DNA from: JAMLJG01 sp035327585
Lineage (GTDB): Bacteria; Verrucomicrobiota; Kiritimatiellia; CAIVKH01
Direction: 5' to 3'
DNA: 64,000 nt
Assembly: GCA_035327585.1 (NCBI GenBank)
Contig: DAOLDD010000001.1
Location: forward strand, 62,001-126,000
Position numbers and translations under genes: made by a program. Below, piece by piece: positions 8,363-20,700 of this stretch. Within the stretch, counting starts at the first letter, position 1. The number at the start of each line of letters is the position of its first letter. The notes under the pieces are model-generated. The model searched no databases. It had not been told where the DNA came from and saw only the letters and a program-made list of their open reading frames with translations.

Positions 8363-9425
8363 GTTGATAGTCGTGAATATCGCGCAGGCATTGCGCACGG
8401 GCATCCGCCCCATCGCTGCAGGAGCGGTACCAGCCCGCGACACGCCGTGTCGTTTCGGCGAAATTCCAGCGGGGCATCCAGCCCAGTTCTCGGGCCGCCT
8501 TCGCGCAGGAGAGCGTCAAAAGTTTGGCTTCATGCACCGCGCCGGGCTCCGGGGTGTGGGTCCAGGAGCCCGCCCCCCACCCGGCGACGAGCGCGGGGAC
8601 CAGTTCATCCACGCGCTTTACGTTGCTTTCCGGCGGCCCGAAGTTCCACGAGCCGCAGGCGGAGGTCCTGCCGGCCAGGAGATCAGCGGCGAGGATGAGG
8701 TAGCCGGACAACGCCTCGAGGACATGTTGCCAGGGGCGCGTCGAGGCGGGATTTCGCACAGGAATGGGACGCCCCTCCGCCAGCGCGCGCATGGCATCCG
8801 GCACTATCCGGTCGCGAGCCCAGTCGCCCCCGCCAATCACGTTGCCGGCGCGGCCCGAGGCGGCCAGCGGACGCCCATGCACGGAATAGAAGCTGCGCGC
8901 ATAGGATTGGAAGGCGATTTCCGCGGCAGCCTTGGAGGCGCTGTAGGGATCGTGCCCACCCAGCGGATCGGTTTCGCGGTAGCCGCGCAAGGTTTCCATA
9001 TTCTCGTACACCTTGTCCGTGCCGACGTGCACCAGGGCCCGTACCGAATCCACGTCGCGCGCCGCCTCCAGCACATGGACCGTGCCCATGACATTGATGT
9101 CGAACGTCTCACGGGACTGGGAGTAGGACGCGCGCACCAGGGGCTGGGCGGCGAGGTGCATCACGACATCGGGACGCGCCTCGCGCAGCAGATCCCGCAG
9201 CGCCGTCGCATCACGAATGTCCAGGCGGTGGTCTGCGATGCCCTCCCCACAGCGGGCATCGGCGAACAGCGAGGGTGAGGTCGGCGGATCAAGGGCGATC
9301 CCGGTGACGGAGGCTCCCAGTTCGCGCAGCCACAGGACGAGCCAGGACCCCTTGAAGCCCGTGTGCCCGGTGACCAATACGTGTATGCCGCGCAGCGGGG
9401 CAAGACGATCAAGCAGCGAGTCCAT
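8355..9425 (-). CDS. rfbG: CDP-glucose 4,6-dehydratase
   Basis: This enzyme converts CDP-glucose to CDP-4-keto-6-deoxyglucose in the cytoplasm, the branch point for CDP-dideoxyhexoses and CDP-yersinioses. It is about 356 residues, the normal length. The NAD-binding motif is VTGHTGFKGSWL, a hallmark of RfbG. The catalytic HVGTDKVYEN and DPYSASKAAAE (YxxxK) motifs and the late GNVIGGGDWA motif are all present. The ATG at 9425 is chosen over upstream starts because AAGGA, overlapping the rfbF stop codon, lies about ten bases before it. It follows the cytidylyltransferase gene by 11 bases, the arrangement seen in many O-antigen clusters. Confidence 0.95.
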   Translation of the reverse strand: MDSLLDRLAPLRGIHVLVTGHTGFKGSWLVLWLRELGASVTGIALDPPTSPSLFADARCGEGIADHRLDIRDATALRDLLREARPDVVMHLAAQPLVRASYSQSRETFDINVMGTVHVLEAARDVDSVRALVHVGTDKVYENMETLRGYRETDPLGGHDPYSASKAAAEIAFQSYARSFYSVHGRPLAASGRAGNVIGGGDWARDRIVPDAMRALAEGRPIPVRNPASTRPWQHVLEALSGYLILAADLLAGRTSACGSWNFGPPESNVKRVDELVPALVAGWGAGSWTHTPEPGAVHEAKLLTLSCAKAARELGWMPRWNFAETTRRVAGWYRSCSDGADARAQCLRDIHDYQHG

Positions 9426-9436
9426 GCGTGCGATCC

Positions 9437-10222
9437 TTACCAGACCTTCCAAGGCGCCTGGCCCTTCGCCCACAATTCATTGAGCATGTTGAATTCGCGC
9501 AGCGTATCCATGCACTGCCAAAAACCCTCATGCTGGTAGACCGCCAGTTGTCCATCTGCCACCAGCTTCGGGAGCACCTCCTGCTCAAGATTCAAATCAT
9601 CCCCGCCCCGGAAATAGCGCAACGCATCCGAGGTGTTGAACACCATGAACCCACCATTAATGGTGCCGCCGGTCGTATTCGGTTTTTCATGGAAATGACG
9701 GACCTTCCCGGCATCGCAGTCGATTTCCCCGAAGCGGCCGGCCGGACGAACGCCGCTCAACATGCCGGTGCAACCCGAGGCCGCATGGGCCTTGAGCAAC
9801 GCGGCCACATCCAGGTCCGCCACGCCATCCCCGTATGTCATGCAAAACCGATCCGCATCCTCCAGGTACCTGCGCGCATTCCATATCCGCGCTCCGGTTT
9901 GGGCCGACTCACCGGTTTCGGCCAGGGTGATCCGCCACCCCTCCTCCGGCAGCGCGCCGTGAATTTCGACAGCGCCCGCCTGGCCCAGCTCAATCGTGAT
10001 GTCAGCCGTCACCGCACGATAGTTGAGAAAGAATTCCTTGATGGACCAACCCTTGTAGCCCAGGCACAATACGAAGTCCCGGATGCCGTGATGGGCATAC
10101 AGCTTCATGATGTGCCAGAGGATGGGCTTCCCGCCAATGGGCAGCATGGGCTTCGGAACCGCCTCCGACACATCGCGAATACGCGTTCCCTGCCCGCCGC
10201 AAAGTATGACCGCCTTGATCAT
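9437..10222 (-). CDS. rfbF: Glucose-1-phosphate cytidylyltransferase
   Basis: This enzyme makes CDP-glucose from CTP and glucose-1-phosphate, the first step of the CDP-deoxysugar branch. The 261 residues match the family length. The nucleotidyltransferase signature ILCGGQGTRI is at the N-terminus, followed by KPMLPIGGKPILWHIM and later FMTYGDGVADL-type (here FCMTYGDG) metal-binding residues. It is the first gene of the leftward operon. A good ribosome binding site (AGGAGAGG) lies a few bases upstream of the ATG, and a promoter candidate is found in the divergent spacer with the lamin-tail gene. Confidence 0.95.
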   Translation of the reverse strand: MIKAVILCGGQGTRIRDVSEAVPKPMLPIGGKPILWHIMKLYAHHGIRDFVLCLGYKGWSIKEFFLNYRAVTADITIELGQAGAVEIHGALPEEGWRITLAETGESAQTGARIWNARRYLEDADRFCMTYGDGVADLDVAALLKAHAASGCTGMLSGVRPAGRFGEIDCDAGKVRHFHEKPNTTGGTINGGFMVFNTSDALRYFRGGDDLNLEQEVLPKLVADGQLAVYQHEGFWQCMDTLREFNMLNELWAKGQAPWKVW

Positions 10223-10243
10223 GGTTCCTCTCCTGGGTTGTCT

Positions 10244-10271
10244 ACTCTATCAGGCGGATGAGCGCGGGCAA
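10244..10271 (-). promoter_or_regulatory. Candidate promoter of the CDP-sugar operon
   Basis: Reading leftward, a -35-like TTGCCC (10266-10271) and a -10-like TAGAGT (10244-10249) are separated by 16 bases. They lie about 21 bases upstream of the rfbF ATG, leaving room for the AGGAGAGG ribosome binding site. The 97-base divergent spacer must hold promoters for both directions, which supports the location. The hexamers match the sigma-70 consensus only in part. Confidence 0.35.
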
Positions 10272-10284
10272 TATCCGTATGCGC

Positions 10285-10313
10285 TTTACGAGCGAAAGTC
10301 TCGCACGTAGAGT
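10285..10313 (+). promoter_or_regulatory. Candidate promoter of the lamin-tail/Calx-beta gene
   Basis: TTTACG (10285-10290), a 17-base spacer and TAGAGT (10308-10313) precede the ATG at 10320 by six bases. If real, transcription would start at or near the start codon, giving a leaderless message; no Shine-Dalgarno sequence is visible. The match to consensus is moderate. Confidence 0.25.
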
Positions 10314-10319
10314 GCTCAA

Positions 10320-11564
10320 ATGAGGTTGCACATACGGGCAGTGCTGGGCGCGGGCATCGCACTCCTCGCCGCGGGAACTCGCGTATTCGCCGGCCAGCTG
10401 GTCATCAACGAGGTCTTCTACAATGTCCTCCCCCAAGGCGGCAACCAGTATGTTGAATTGCTCAACAGCGGAACAAACACGGCCTATCTGGACGGCAAGA
10501 TCCTGACGGATGAAGGTGGGTCAGGAATCGAGGGGGTATTCCAATTTCCCGGTTTCCCGGGCGGAACCACCCTGCCCGTCGCGCCGGGTGCCTTTGTCCT
10601 GATCGCGGTGGACGCGACCAACGCAACGGCCGGGGCGGATTGGGAATGTTATGCCGGTCCGTCGGACACGGATAACCCCCTGGTGCCGAACTTGTCTCTG
10701 GTCGCGGGCACAGCCGACCTTGGCCTCTTCAGCGGCGGCGATAACGTTCTGCTGGCGGACGGGACAGACACGACGGCTCCCATCGACCCGCTGACAATCA
10801 TCGATGCGGTCAACTTCACTGGGGGTGGAGGCGAGTGGGCACACATCGGCCCCGGAATACCGGAAACAAACCCGAATAGCACCGCGCCATACGGGTTCGC
10901 CATCGGGCGCTGTCCGGATGGCGTGGACAACAACGATTCCTCTGCGAGCGATTTTATCGCCATGGTCCCCTCGCCTGGGGCACCCAACAACTGCGACTTT
11001 CCCGCGCTTTCCATCGGGTCAACCAGCATTTTGGAGGGAAATTCAGGCGCGGTAACCGCTCAGGTTCTCGTCACGCTGTCGACCACCGGTGCACTGCCCG
11101 TAACCGTGCATTTTTCCACCTCCAACGGCACAGCCACGGCGGGGTCCGACTACCTCGCGACGAACGGCGTGTTGTCTTTTCCCGCCGGGATACAAACCCA
11201 GATCGTACGCGTGGTGGTGCTGGGCGATACGACGACGGAGTCCGATGAAACATTCGAAGTGCGCCTTCAGAACCCCACCAATGCAACCATTAACTCCGCC
11301 ATCGCAACGGTAACGATCCTGAATGACGAAATCGTGGCGGTGACCAGCGCATTTACCTCGGTCTCAGGCGGCGCGCCAACCGTCACGATGCAGTGGACCG
11401 CGGTTTCGGGGTACCTGTACCGGGTTCAGTCCAGTGCGAATATGTCGGAGCCATCCTGGACAGACATCGGATCAATTATCACGGCACATTCCGCGGTTGC
11501 CTCGATAAACGACACCAATTCAGCCGCCACGTCACGATTCTACCGCGTGATGCAGTTGTTCTGA
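10320..11564 (+). CDS. Secreted protein with lamin-tail and Calx-beta domains
   Basis: A 414-residue exported protein. Residues 1-24 form a Sec signal peptide ending in RVFA. Residues 25-225 resemble a lamin-tail domain (LVINEVFY start, QYVELLN, then a GFAIGR...VPSPGAPNNC end). Residues 228-337 are a Calx-beta repeat (ISILEGNSG-like opening, TATAGSDY, DETFEV and VTILNDE). Residues 338-414 form a terminal module with YRVQSSANM and FYRVMQLF that resembles the tail of the giant protein encoded convergently downstream. Such proteins are common outer-surface or secreted proteins in Verrucomicrobia-like bacteria; Calx-beta domains bind calcium in other systems. No enzymatic residues are recognised. 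Its role with the glycan is unknown. Confidence 0.85.
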   Translation: MRLHIRAVLGAGIALLAAGTRVFAGQLVINEVFYNVLPQGGNQYVELLNSGTNTAYLDGKILTDEGGSGIEGVFQFPGFPGGTTLPVAPGAFVLIAVDATNATAGADWECYAGPSDTDNPLVPNLSLVAGTADLGLFSGGDNVLLADGTDTTAPIDPLTIIDAVNFTGGGGEWAHIGPGIPETNPNSTAPYGFAIGRCPDGVDNNDSSASDFIAMVPSPGAPNNCDFPALSIGSTSILEGNSGAVTAQVLVTLSTTGALPVTVHFSTSNGTATAGSDYLATNGVLSFPAGIQTQIVRVVVLGDTTTESDETFEVRLQNPTNATINSAIATVTILNDEIVAVTSAFTSVSGGAPTVTMQWTAVSGYLYRVQSSANMSEPSWTDIGSIITAHSAVASINDTNSAATSRFYRVMQLF

Positions 11565-11703
11565 AACCGCACGAAAACACCACCGGGTCCAGCGATCCGG
11601 GCAACCCGGGTCTTCCCGCACCGGTTTGAAGAACAGCAGGCCAAGCCGGACCGGCAACACGTGAGGCGCGCCTGGAGGCTACACCTGGTCGCATGACCCA
11701 ATC
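11565..11703. other. Convergent intergenic spacer
   Basis: This is the only convergent junction in the window with real space between the stop codons. A weak hairpin can be drawn with CCGGGT (11583-11588) against ACCCGG (11604-11609), and a small palindrome GCCGGACCGGC lies at 11645-11655. Neither is followed by a T-run in either direction, so a factor-independent terminator is not supported. No gene is seen. Confidence 0.4.
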
Positions 11704-14700
11704 TCAGGGCTCCATATCCTGGCGAAGCACCCGGTAGAGTCGGAATTTCTGGTTCGTACTCTCGACATCGCGATAGATGAAGTCGCCCCCGTTCGTGGAC
11801 AGGAAGCTGGCTTTTTCGAGGGGTCCCGCACCATTCACGGCGTTCCACCAGACATAGTCATTCCCCGTGACGTTCGTTGCCCATTGAACTTGATAGTGCT
11901 CCGCCCAGGCGCCGCGGAAGACAATTCCATTGGTGTTTATATCCGCAAAGACCTGGCTCACGCGGAAGGTTCCGAAGAACAACTGGAACTGCGCGTCGTT
12001 GACATCCCAGAAGTTGGTATTGTCAACACCCACCACGCGCCACAGACCCTTGTACGTATTAAAGAAGGGAGAGGCCTGCCAAACAATGAATTCCTGGTAG
12101 GCAGGCACGTTATTCGAAAGAATATACCATGTCGAACCGCCGTCGCCCGAGAACTCCACCCGGAAGAGTTCAGCCGTGGGCACATTGATGGTGCTCCAAA
12201 TCAACGGCCAGGTCGAATTGGTCTCGTTGATGAGTGTCGTCTCGTTCAGGATTCGCGTCTCCACGAGGGACTGGGTCGACGCCAGACCCTTGCTTGCGTA
12301 CTCCGTGTTTCCGTATGCGCCGATATTTATGCGGGCGCCGTTCGGTTCCGGCTCCTGGACATAGACGGAATTCGTCGCTCCGCGATCGATGGCCCACGAA
12401 TCGATCAGGTCATTGGTGAAACCGTAACCATCCACCCAACGCCCGAGGGTCGACCGGATATGGAAATCGCCGGCATCCAGATTCGCGAACGCCGGATTGG
12501 TCACCACGCTGCGATAATCGCGCGCGGTCGTTAATTGCCATTGCAGCATGTTGTTTTGGGCGCCCGCGATGGCCACGGCGGATGTCCTGAAATAATAGAC
12601 GTTATAGTCAACAAACGTCTGGTCCAACACGCCGGCATACGCCGTGATCCCGGTAACTCCGAGGCTGAAAATATTGTTCTGGAGGACGTTTGGCAGCGAG
12701 GCCGAGAGCAGGATCGCGACCGGCACGTTGTCATGGAAGGTGTTGTTCTCAACGATGTTGCTCGACGAATTCACAAGGAAAACCGCGCTGGTTGTATTAT
12801 GACGGAAGGTGTTGTTCCGAATGACCGGTTCCGTCGCGCGGCTGGCGTGAACGCCGACCCGGTTGCTTACGATATTCATCCGCTCGACCACCACGTTGCG
12901 ATTGGAATCAAGCAATACGCCGTTCAGGGATTCACGAATCGTCAAGTTGCGCACCCGGACATGCGAGGCCTTGATATCAAGAGCCGCGGCTCCAGCGGCG
13001 AAGGATCCACGGGAAAGGACTGACCCACCCGCCGCAAAGTTGGTGCTGCCCCATATCCACAACGGCCCATTCGTAGGGTCACCACCACGCGACCAGATCA
13101 CGACGACGTTCTGCGTGAGGTTATACACACCGGTGTCCACATAGATGACGTCACCGGCCTCGGTGTCATAGCGGGATAGAACATCCGAAATCCAACGCAT
13201 GGGCGTGGCCGGTGTAAGCCCGTTATTCGTCGGGTTTCCGGCAATGGTGGTGTATACGACTCCACTGGTGCTGGAATCATTGACGAAGAATGAAAGCGGG
13301 ACATTCCGCACCGCGAACGTCGTGTCCACCACATCCACTACATTGGTATCATCGTCAAGGACCACCGCCCACAAGGCATTCAAACTCGATGGAACCAGCG
13401 TCGTATCCCAGTTGTATTGGCCCATCGCTGCCGTGACCCCGGCGGCCACCGTCGTCCAGGTGGAGCCATTATCAGGTGAATATGTAATGGAAACCGTTGC
13501 GCCGTCCGGCAAGTTCCCGGATGCCCACCGGATGACCTGGTTTGATTTCACCACACCCCCATCGTTCAAGGTCATGGCAAACAGCCACGGCCCAAGCCTG
13601 CTGCGACCCGCCTGTTCCGTATTGCCATAGGCGCCGATATTGATCCGCGAGCCGTTGGGCGCCGTCTCCATGGAAAATGGCGATGACGGATTGCCGAGGT
13701 CAATGGTCATGGCATGCACCACATCCGTCTCGAAACCCGATGGCGTCCACCGCCCTCCGGTGGAGCGAGGATGGAAATCAAAACCAGACTCATCCGCGAA
13801 CAAGGGGTCCGTCGATATACTGTTGAGATCCTGGCCGGATGCTCGCTGCCAATACAGCAACTTCTCCCAATTTCCATCCGCATTGCCGAACCATGCGCCG
13901 CTCCGGGCCACGAGGTTGTTGTAATCGGAGTTCAGCGCCCCCCGCAGTCTCAGGATGATAAAGGCCTCGCTGGCTGTTCCATCGGCCACAATAGTATTGT
14001 TTCGGAGAGTCAGGGATGCGTCGCCGCCATCCAACACCAGGGCGGTGCGCTGTGAAACAAATGTATTGTTGTTCAGGACGATATTTGTTCCGCCAATCAC
14101 GGCGGAAACAGTTTGCGTGCCATAAGCCAGCGAGTTGCGCAGAGTGATGTCGCTTCCGTTCAGTTCAAGCAATCCGCCCCGGACCGTTACACGAGCAAGA
14201 TTGTGATTTCGCCCCGTTGTGCGGACAACGCCGCCAATCATGTTGAGGTTCGAGACCACGACATCCGCGCCACCCAGTTCAGCAACGGTATTGCTAAACG
14301 CCAGATGACGAAACTGCGCATTGGTGCCACTGAATCGCACGCCGGCGCGCTCAAATGAAAGGCCGCTGATATCAAAGTTCGACCCCTCAATCTCCGCGAT
14401 GAACGCCGCGGGCGTCGCATCCGTCCAGACAATGCGCGCACCCAGACAATTCGTGCTGCCGATGATTCTCACCAAGTCGCCGGGTTTTCCGGCGTCTGAT
14501 GCACCGATCACGATAAGGTCGTTCGACCCGGACGCATAATAGCCCGTGTCCACATAAACCGTGTCGCCGCCTTCAAGATCCCATGTGTCCAGCGCCTGGC
14601 GCAGGCTCGCCATGGGTTGGTTTGGGAATATGCCCAAATTGTTGGTGGAACCAGGCGCCGTGGTGAACATATCGCATGCGGTATCATTATCATTTACATA

Positions 14701-17700
14701 GAATCCAAAAGGACCATTGAGGGCAAACGTGGAATCCGTCCGATCCAACACGTTGGTATCGGACGTCAGATAAATTCGCCAACGCGCGATGGGCGAAACC
14801 GCCAGCGATTCGTCGGCACTGTTCCAAAGATATTCGCCCGAGCTTACGGCCCGGTTCGTCGCAATGGTCACCCAATTGGTGCCCGCGTCGTACGAAAACT
14901 CCAGATTTACACCATTGGTCGGCTCCATCATGCCCCATGCCCATGCCAACCAGAAGGTCCCGCCCACACGCCCGCCGGAATTGCCCGTTAGCGCGAGCAG
15001 CCAGGCGTTGGTTCGCCCCATGGACGCCTCCGCGGTGTTTCCGTGCAGACCGATGTTTCTACGTCCGCCATTCGGCGCTGGCTCCGCGCTGAACGGATGA
15101 TTGGTCGCCCCGGTATCGACAAGGTAGGAGTAGAGCGCATCCGACTGCACGAATTCATTGCTCGAGGGGAGATAGCGCCCGGCCGGGCTCAATGGATGGA
15201 AATCACCGCCGGCCGGGTCATAAAACAGGGGATCCACGGAAAGGCTGTGACGGTCCTGATCTGAAAAAACGGTCCACTGCAATAACTCATCGAAAACCAG
15301 CGATTCTTTTTGGGCGACGCGCGCTCCGCTGACAAGGTGCACGTTGTTATAATTCGCTTTGATTTCACCCAGGGCTCCGACCCGATACGCAATATTGGTT
15401 CCGGTCGCATGGAGCACGGTATTCGACATCAGCAGTGAACCGGAATTGACGATCACGGCACTGCCGCCATTCGACCAGATTACACTGCTGTCCATATACA
15501 CAGTGCCATCAACGCCGATGCCTGAACCGATCATGTCCCGGACCAAGACACGTCGAAGGGAATTTGACGAGCCTTCCTTGAATTCAATGCCTGCCCGGCC
15601 GCCCTGTTGAATCACCACATTGCTTACGACCAATCCCCTTGTTTTATCCACAAAGAGTCCCACATTCGCGTTCTGTATGGTCAGGTGGCTGATGTGAATG
15701 TGCTCGGCACCGAGCAGGTCGAATGCCTCATCATTCAACGTCAGCGACCCCAGGTTCGAACTTGCCCGATCCAACACCGTGCCGCCACCCACCGTGTTGG
15801 TGCTCCCCACAATGGAAATGGGCGCATGATTCGTGCCGCTATCGTCCAGACGAATGGAGATGGCGTTGGTCAGCACATAGTATCCGGTATCGACCAGAAT
15901 TTGGTCGCGCGCTTCCAAATCATACCGCTCCAGGACCCCGCTTATGGAGTCCATGGGGGAGGTCGGTGTCAGCGCATTATTCGTCGGACTGCCGATCGCA
16001 CTGGTATAGAGGTCACCAGCCGTCGATGCATCATTCACGTAAAAGGTGATGGGTTCCAGACGCAGGGCGAAGGGCACCTGGTTGGTTCCCGATCGGCTGG
16101 CATCCAACTGATCCGTGACGCGCCACAACGCCTCAGGCGTCGAGTTTGTTGGTTCCGGCGACCAAAAATAGGCGCCGGAAACCGCCTGCACATTGCTGGC
16201 GATCATCATCCAATCCAACCCATTGTTTGGTGAGAACGCGAGTTCGACGAGATCCGTGGAGGAGTACCCACGCGCATACCAGCGCAACTCGCCCGGCTGG
16301 CTCATCTGGCCACCATCATCATAACTGATGATTCGAATGGCTCGATTGGCAAAGCCCGTGATCGAGCGACTTGCCCACTCCGTGTTTCCAAACCAGCCGA
16401 CGTTGAGCCGTCCGCCATTCGGTGCGCTCTCACGCGCAAAGTCTGCCAGGGGGTCACCGGCATCAATCGCCCAGGAGGTGTCGGCGTCGCCCACAAAGGA
16501 TTCCATGACGAAATCAAATCGACCCGCTTCGCTGCGCAGCGTGAAATCACCCCCGGCGGGATTATTCAGCGATGGATCGAGCACCGCGCTATTGAAGTTG
16601 CCGGCGGTAAGGAATTGTATAGCGCTCAACGAACGCATGGTCAGTCCTCGTTGAACATCCCGGGCGAGTTGCGCGCCATTCGTGCGCCACAGGATATTGT
16701 AATCGCCGAAATTGCCCAATGGCGTTCCCGAGGACCTCACGATGAATGTATTGGTTACGCCGGCATGTAGAATGGAATTCCGTGCGTTGAGCCGTCCGTT
16801 TTGAATCAGCGAGAAGCCGCCAGACTGATTTCCCCACGCAATACTATTGATGAAGTCCAGTTCGGCATCCGACTCAACGGCTGCCCCGAACAATTGATTA
16901 CTCCAAGCGGCCACGTGCATAGACCTTACCGGAGCTGAGCGAACGACATGCAGGCCATGCCCGGAATGACCAAACGTTTCCACATTGGAAAGGTTGATAT
17001 CAATTGCCCGCTCAATATAGAGGCCGCTCCGTGCACCCGTGATGCGGATGTGATCCAGATCCACATATTTGGTTTCCAGCAGGGTAAGGCCATACGAATT
17101 GGTACCCGGCGCACCCACCAGCAGGGTTCCCCCGGCGAGTCGATTGGTGCTGCCCTGGATACGAATGGGGAAATTACTTTCACCCTGGGAAAGGTTGGCA
17201 CCGACCAGGCCGAGCGCGATGCCCGCCGGATTGGTCAACGCATAGACGCCGGTATCGATATAAATGATGTCATCAGGCCCAATCGGGAATTTTTGAACCG
17301 CCCAATCTGGATCATGAAGGGGTGACCCGGCGGACAATCCTGTATTGGTTGGGCTTCCCGGTATGGTGGTGTAAATGTCCCCCGTGGTATCCTGGTCATT
17401 CACATAAATAACCAACACGCCATTCTTTATACTGATTGGCGAATCATTCATATCGGACGCAGTACAGTTCTCGCATACGACGCGCCAACGAGCCAGCGAT
17501 GTGGGAGGCAACGCTGAAACATCCCACGGATGAGACCCCGCCTGAGCGGGCAAATTGCTTGCGAATGTTGTGAAGTCCACTCCATCGAGCGCCTGTTCGA
17601 GGCGGACCAATGCGCCCGTTGGCATTGCGCCAGCCGCCCAGTAAACGGCAACCGTTCCACCAATCGTACCACCGTCATTGAAACTCAGAGCCAGCAACCA

Positions 17701-20700
17701 GGGATTGGTCGGACTCATGCTGGCCATTGGGCTATTACCTAAATTGCCAATGTTGGCGCGCTGGCCGTTGGGCGAGGGTTCGTTGGTCCAAATCGCAGAC
17801 GGGTTTCCCGTATCAATGAGCGGAGAAAACACACCGGGATCATTCGTATAGCTTCCATTTTGCAGGTAACGTCCGGTATCGCTCCGTAATTGATAGTCTC
17901 CGCCCGTGGGATTGACCATGGCGGGATCATGCGTCAGGCTTCGCAGATCCTGTCCCGTGGAACGCTGCCAGTCCCAGAGCCGGGCGAAGACTTCGTTTCC
18001 ACCCACCGCCCTGGTTCGTTCGTACATCAGCGCACCTTCAGTCCTGCGGTAAGCGTTGTAGTCGGCCAACACGCTACCGCCCTGCTCCGATACCCTGAAA
18101 ATGCGGCGAGTCGGTCCGGCAGCCGGAACAAAACTGTTCTGCATGATGAGTGATCCGGCCGTATCCAGTACAACCGGATTCTGAGCGGCCCAAATTGTGC
18201 CCTGCCGCCAATCCATCCATCCTTTTGAAGTAACAAGGCCATTGGATGAAGAGGCCGCGACACAATAGCGGAAAAAGTTGGTCCCCGCCTCGTCAGATAG
18301 AAAGGCAGTCTGCGTGTGCAGTTCGCTTGTGATGCGCTCCAGCACGCAATAATCCGCTTTTCGCAGCGCGACGCCGATTCCCGCGTTAACAATGCGGAAA
18401 TCGCGCAATTCGATACCCACGGTTTCAAACAACTCGATTGCGGTGCCAGAACCCGTTTGCCGATTAAAAACCGTTCCTCCCGCAAGTGCATTGGTGCTGC
18501 CCTGGATCACCACGCGATTGGTCGGCAACCCCGCATCCAAATCACCAATACGCACAGTCGCGGACAGATTGTAGGTGCCGGTATCCACATAGACGATATC
18601 GCCTGGCTCCAAATCGACCGCATCAAGCAGAGCCTGCAACGATGCTTTGGGCGTTGAGGGGAGAAAGCCGCTGAACTCGTCATTTCCCGGAACCGTGCAA
18701 TACACATCGCCTTCGGTGAATGCATCGTTGACGTAATACGGAATCGAGGCGAATGGACTGCCATCGATCGGATTGCGCAGCGCGAAAAACGCGTCCGTTA
18801 CATCCAGCACATTCGTGTCGCTCTGACTGTACACGCGCCAAAGTCCCGCCGCAGCACGGCCGAAGGGCACGCTGTTCCACAGGTATGTGCCGGCGCTGCC
18901 AGGCACGTTAGCAGCGATGTTGGTCCACGTCGCACCGCCGTTGCTCGAAAATTGGATCGTCACCAATTCACCCGTTGCTGACCCACTGGCGTTCCATCGC
19001 AATTCAATGGTCCCGTCCCCTGAACCGCCGTCATTGAACGTGATCGTGGTCAATTTCCCATTGGATGATGACAAACTGGCTTCAGCGGAATTGCCAAACA
19101 GACCTATGTTTACGCGATCGCCATTGGGTTCGGGCTCCAAGGTAAAAGGCGAGGAGGGGCGACCGGCATCAATCATCGGGGAGAACTCGGCGTCAACGCC
19201 ACTGACGTACCCCGTGCCTGGCACAAAACGGCCGACGGGACTCTGCAGGTGGTAATCATCCGGTCCGGCAAAACGCGGATTTGAGGACAAGGAACGCCCA
19301 TCGCTCCCGGACGCATTATACCAAGCCGTGACGGTTTCATAGCGGGTGGTCCCACCGCCCAACACGCCACTCTGAACCAGACCTGCGGCGAATCCGCCAT
19401 TGGTGCGGAAGATGTTGTTATAGTCGGACTGAAGCGTCCCCTTAACGCGCACGAACGCAAAGGCGCCTGTAAATACGGACCCGATGGCCGTGTTCTCCAC
19501 CAGCAACGTTCCCGTGTCACTGTCGTTCTGGAAAAAGCCGACCTTGTTCGACCAGACAACGCCGTTGTTCCATCGGACGTCTGTCGATTGAAGTGTGCCG
19601 ACACCAACATTCGATTGGCTTCTCACGAGACTGTTGCTCATACGGATGTTGGATGATCGATTGATCTGAATACCATCCTTCCCATTCAGCACCCGCACGC
19701 GCTGGAGGCGCAGGTAGGGCGAATCATTAATTTCGAGGCCCAGGCGGTCCGTCGGGAATTGGTGCCGGATTGTCACGTCTGAAACCGACAGGGCCAGAGA
19801 CTGAGTAACAGACATCACGATCGGCACATCGATTCCCAACAGGACCGAGCCACCCGCGAGCAGGTTGGTGCTGCCGCGAAGCGCCACGCTCGTCCCGCCC
19901 GCCGTTAAGGGCGCGAGGTTCGACATGGTGTTCCACGCATCATACCGGGTCCATCGGATCGGGCTTCCACTGATGGCATAGATGCCGGTGTCCAGGTATA
20001 CGGAGTCGCCCGGTTCAAGGTCGTAGTCATCCAGAATGGACTGCAGGGAAGCGCGGGGCGCATCCGGCGTAACGCCGCTAAAGATCGCGCTGCCCGCCAC
20101 AGTGGTGTACATGTCGCCCTCGGTTCCGCCATCGTTCACATAGAATGAAAGCGCCTGATTGCGGAGTGCAAAGCGCATATGGTTCGTGGCGGATACATCC
20201 GGATCCACTTCGCTCACCACACGCCACAAGCCGAGCGCGGAGGAAAGGACGGAGGTCGTGTTCCAAAAAGCCGGCGCGGATACTCGCGCGGGCAACGCGG
20301 TCTGGATGACGGACCAGGTCGCCCCCGTGTTGATTGAATACTCAATTCGTACAGTGTGGCCGGTGGCATCCCCGCGTGCCAGCCAATAGAGAGGCCAGGC
20401 ACTGCCTTCCGCACGACCGCCATCGTTCAAACTCACGGTGAGCAGCGTTGCGTTCGTTGGTGTTCGGCTGGATCGCGCCGTTCCTCCATGCGGCCCCAGA
20501 TTTATTCGTCCGCCATTCGGAGTCGATTCAGCGGCTGCAGATAGGAACGGCGCGCCGGCATCGATAAACGGAGAGGTTTCCACATCATTTGTATAACCGG
20601 AAAGCGCGGGGTCGTAGCGACCCGCCTCGCTGCGCAGGTAGAACGCGCCGTTCGTCGGGTCGTGGAAACGGGGATCGCCAAAGAGGCTGAATCGGTCGTT

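Noticed and set aside
11583..11609. Factor-independent terminator between the two convergent exported-protein genes
   Set aside because: Six-pair stem with a 15-base loop and no T-run on either side.
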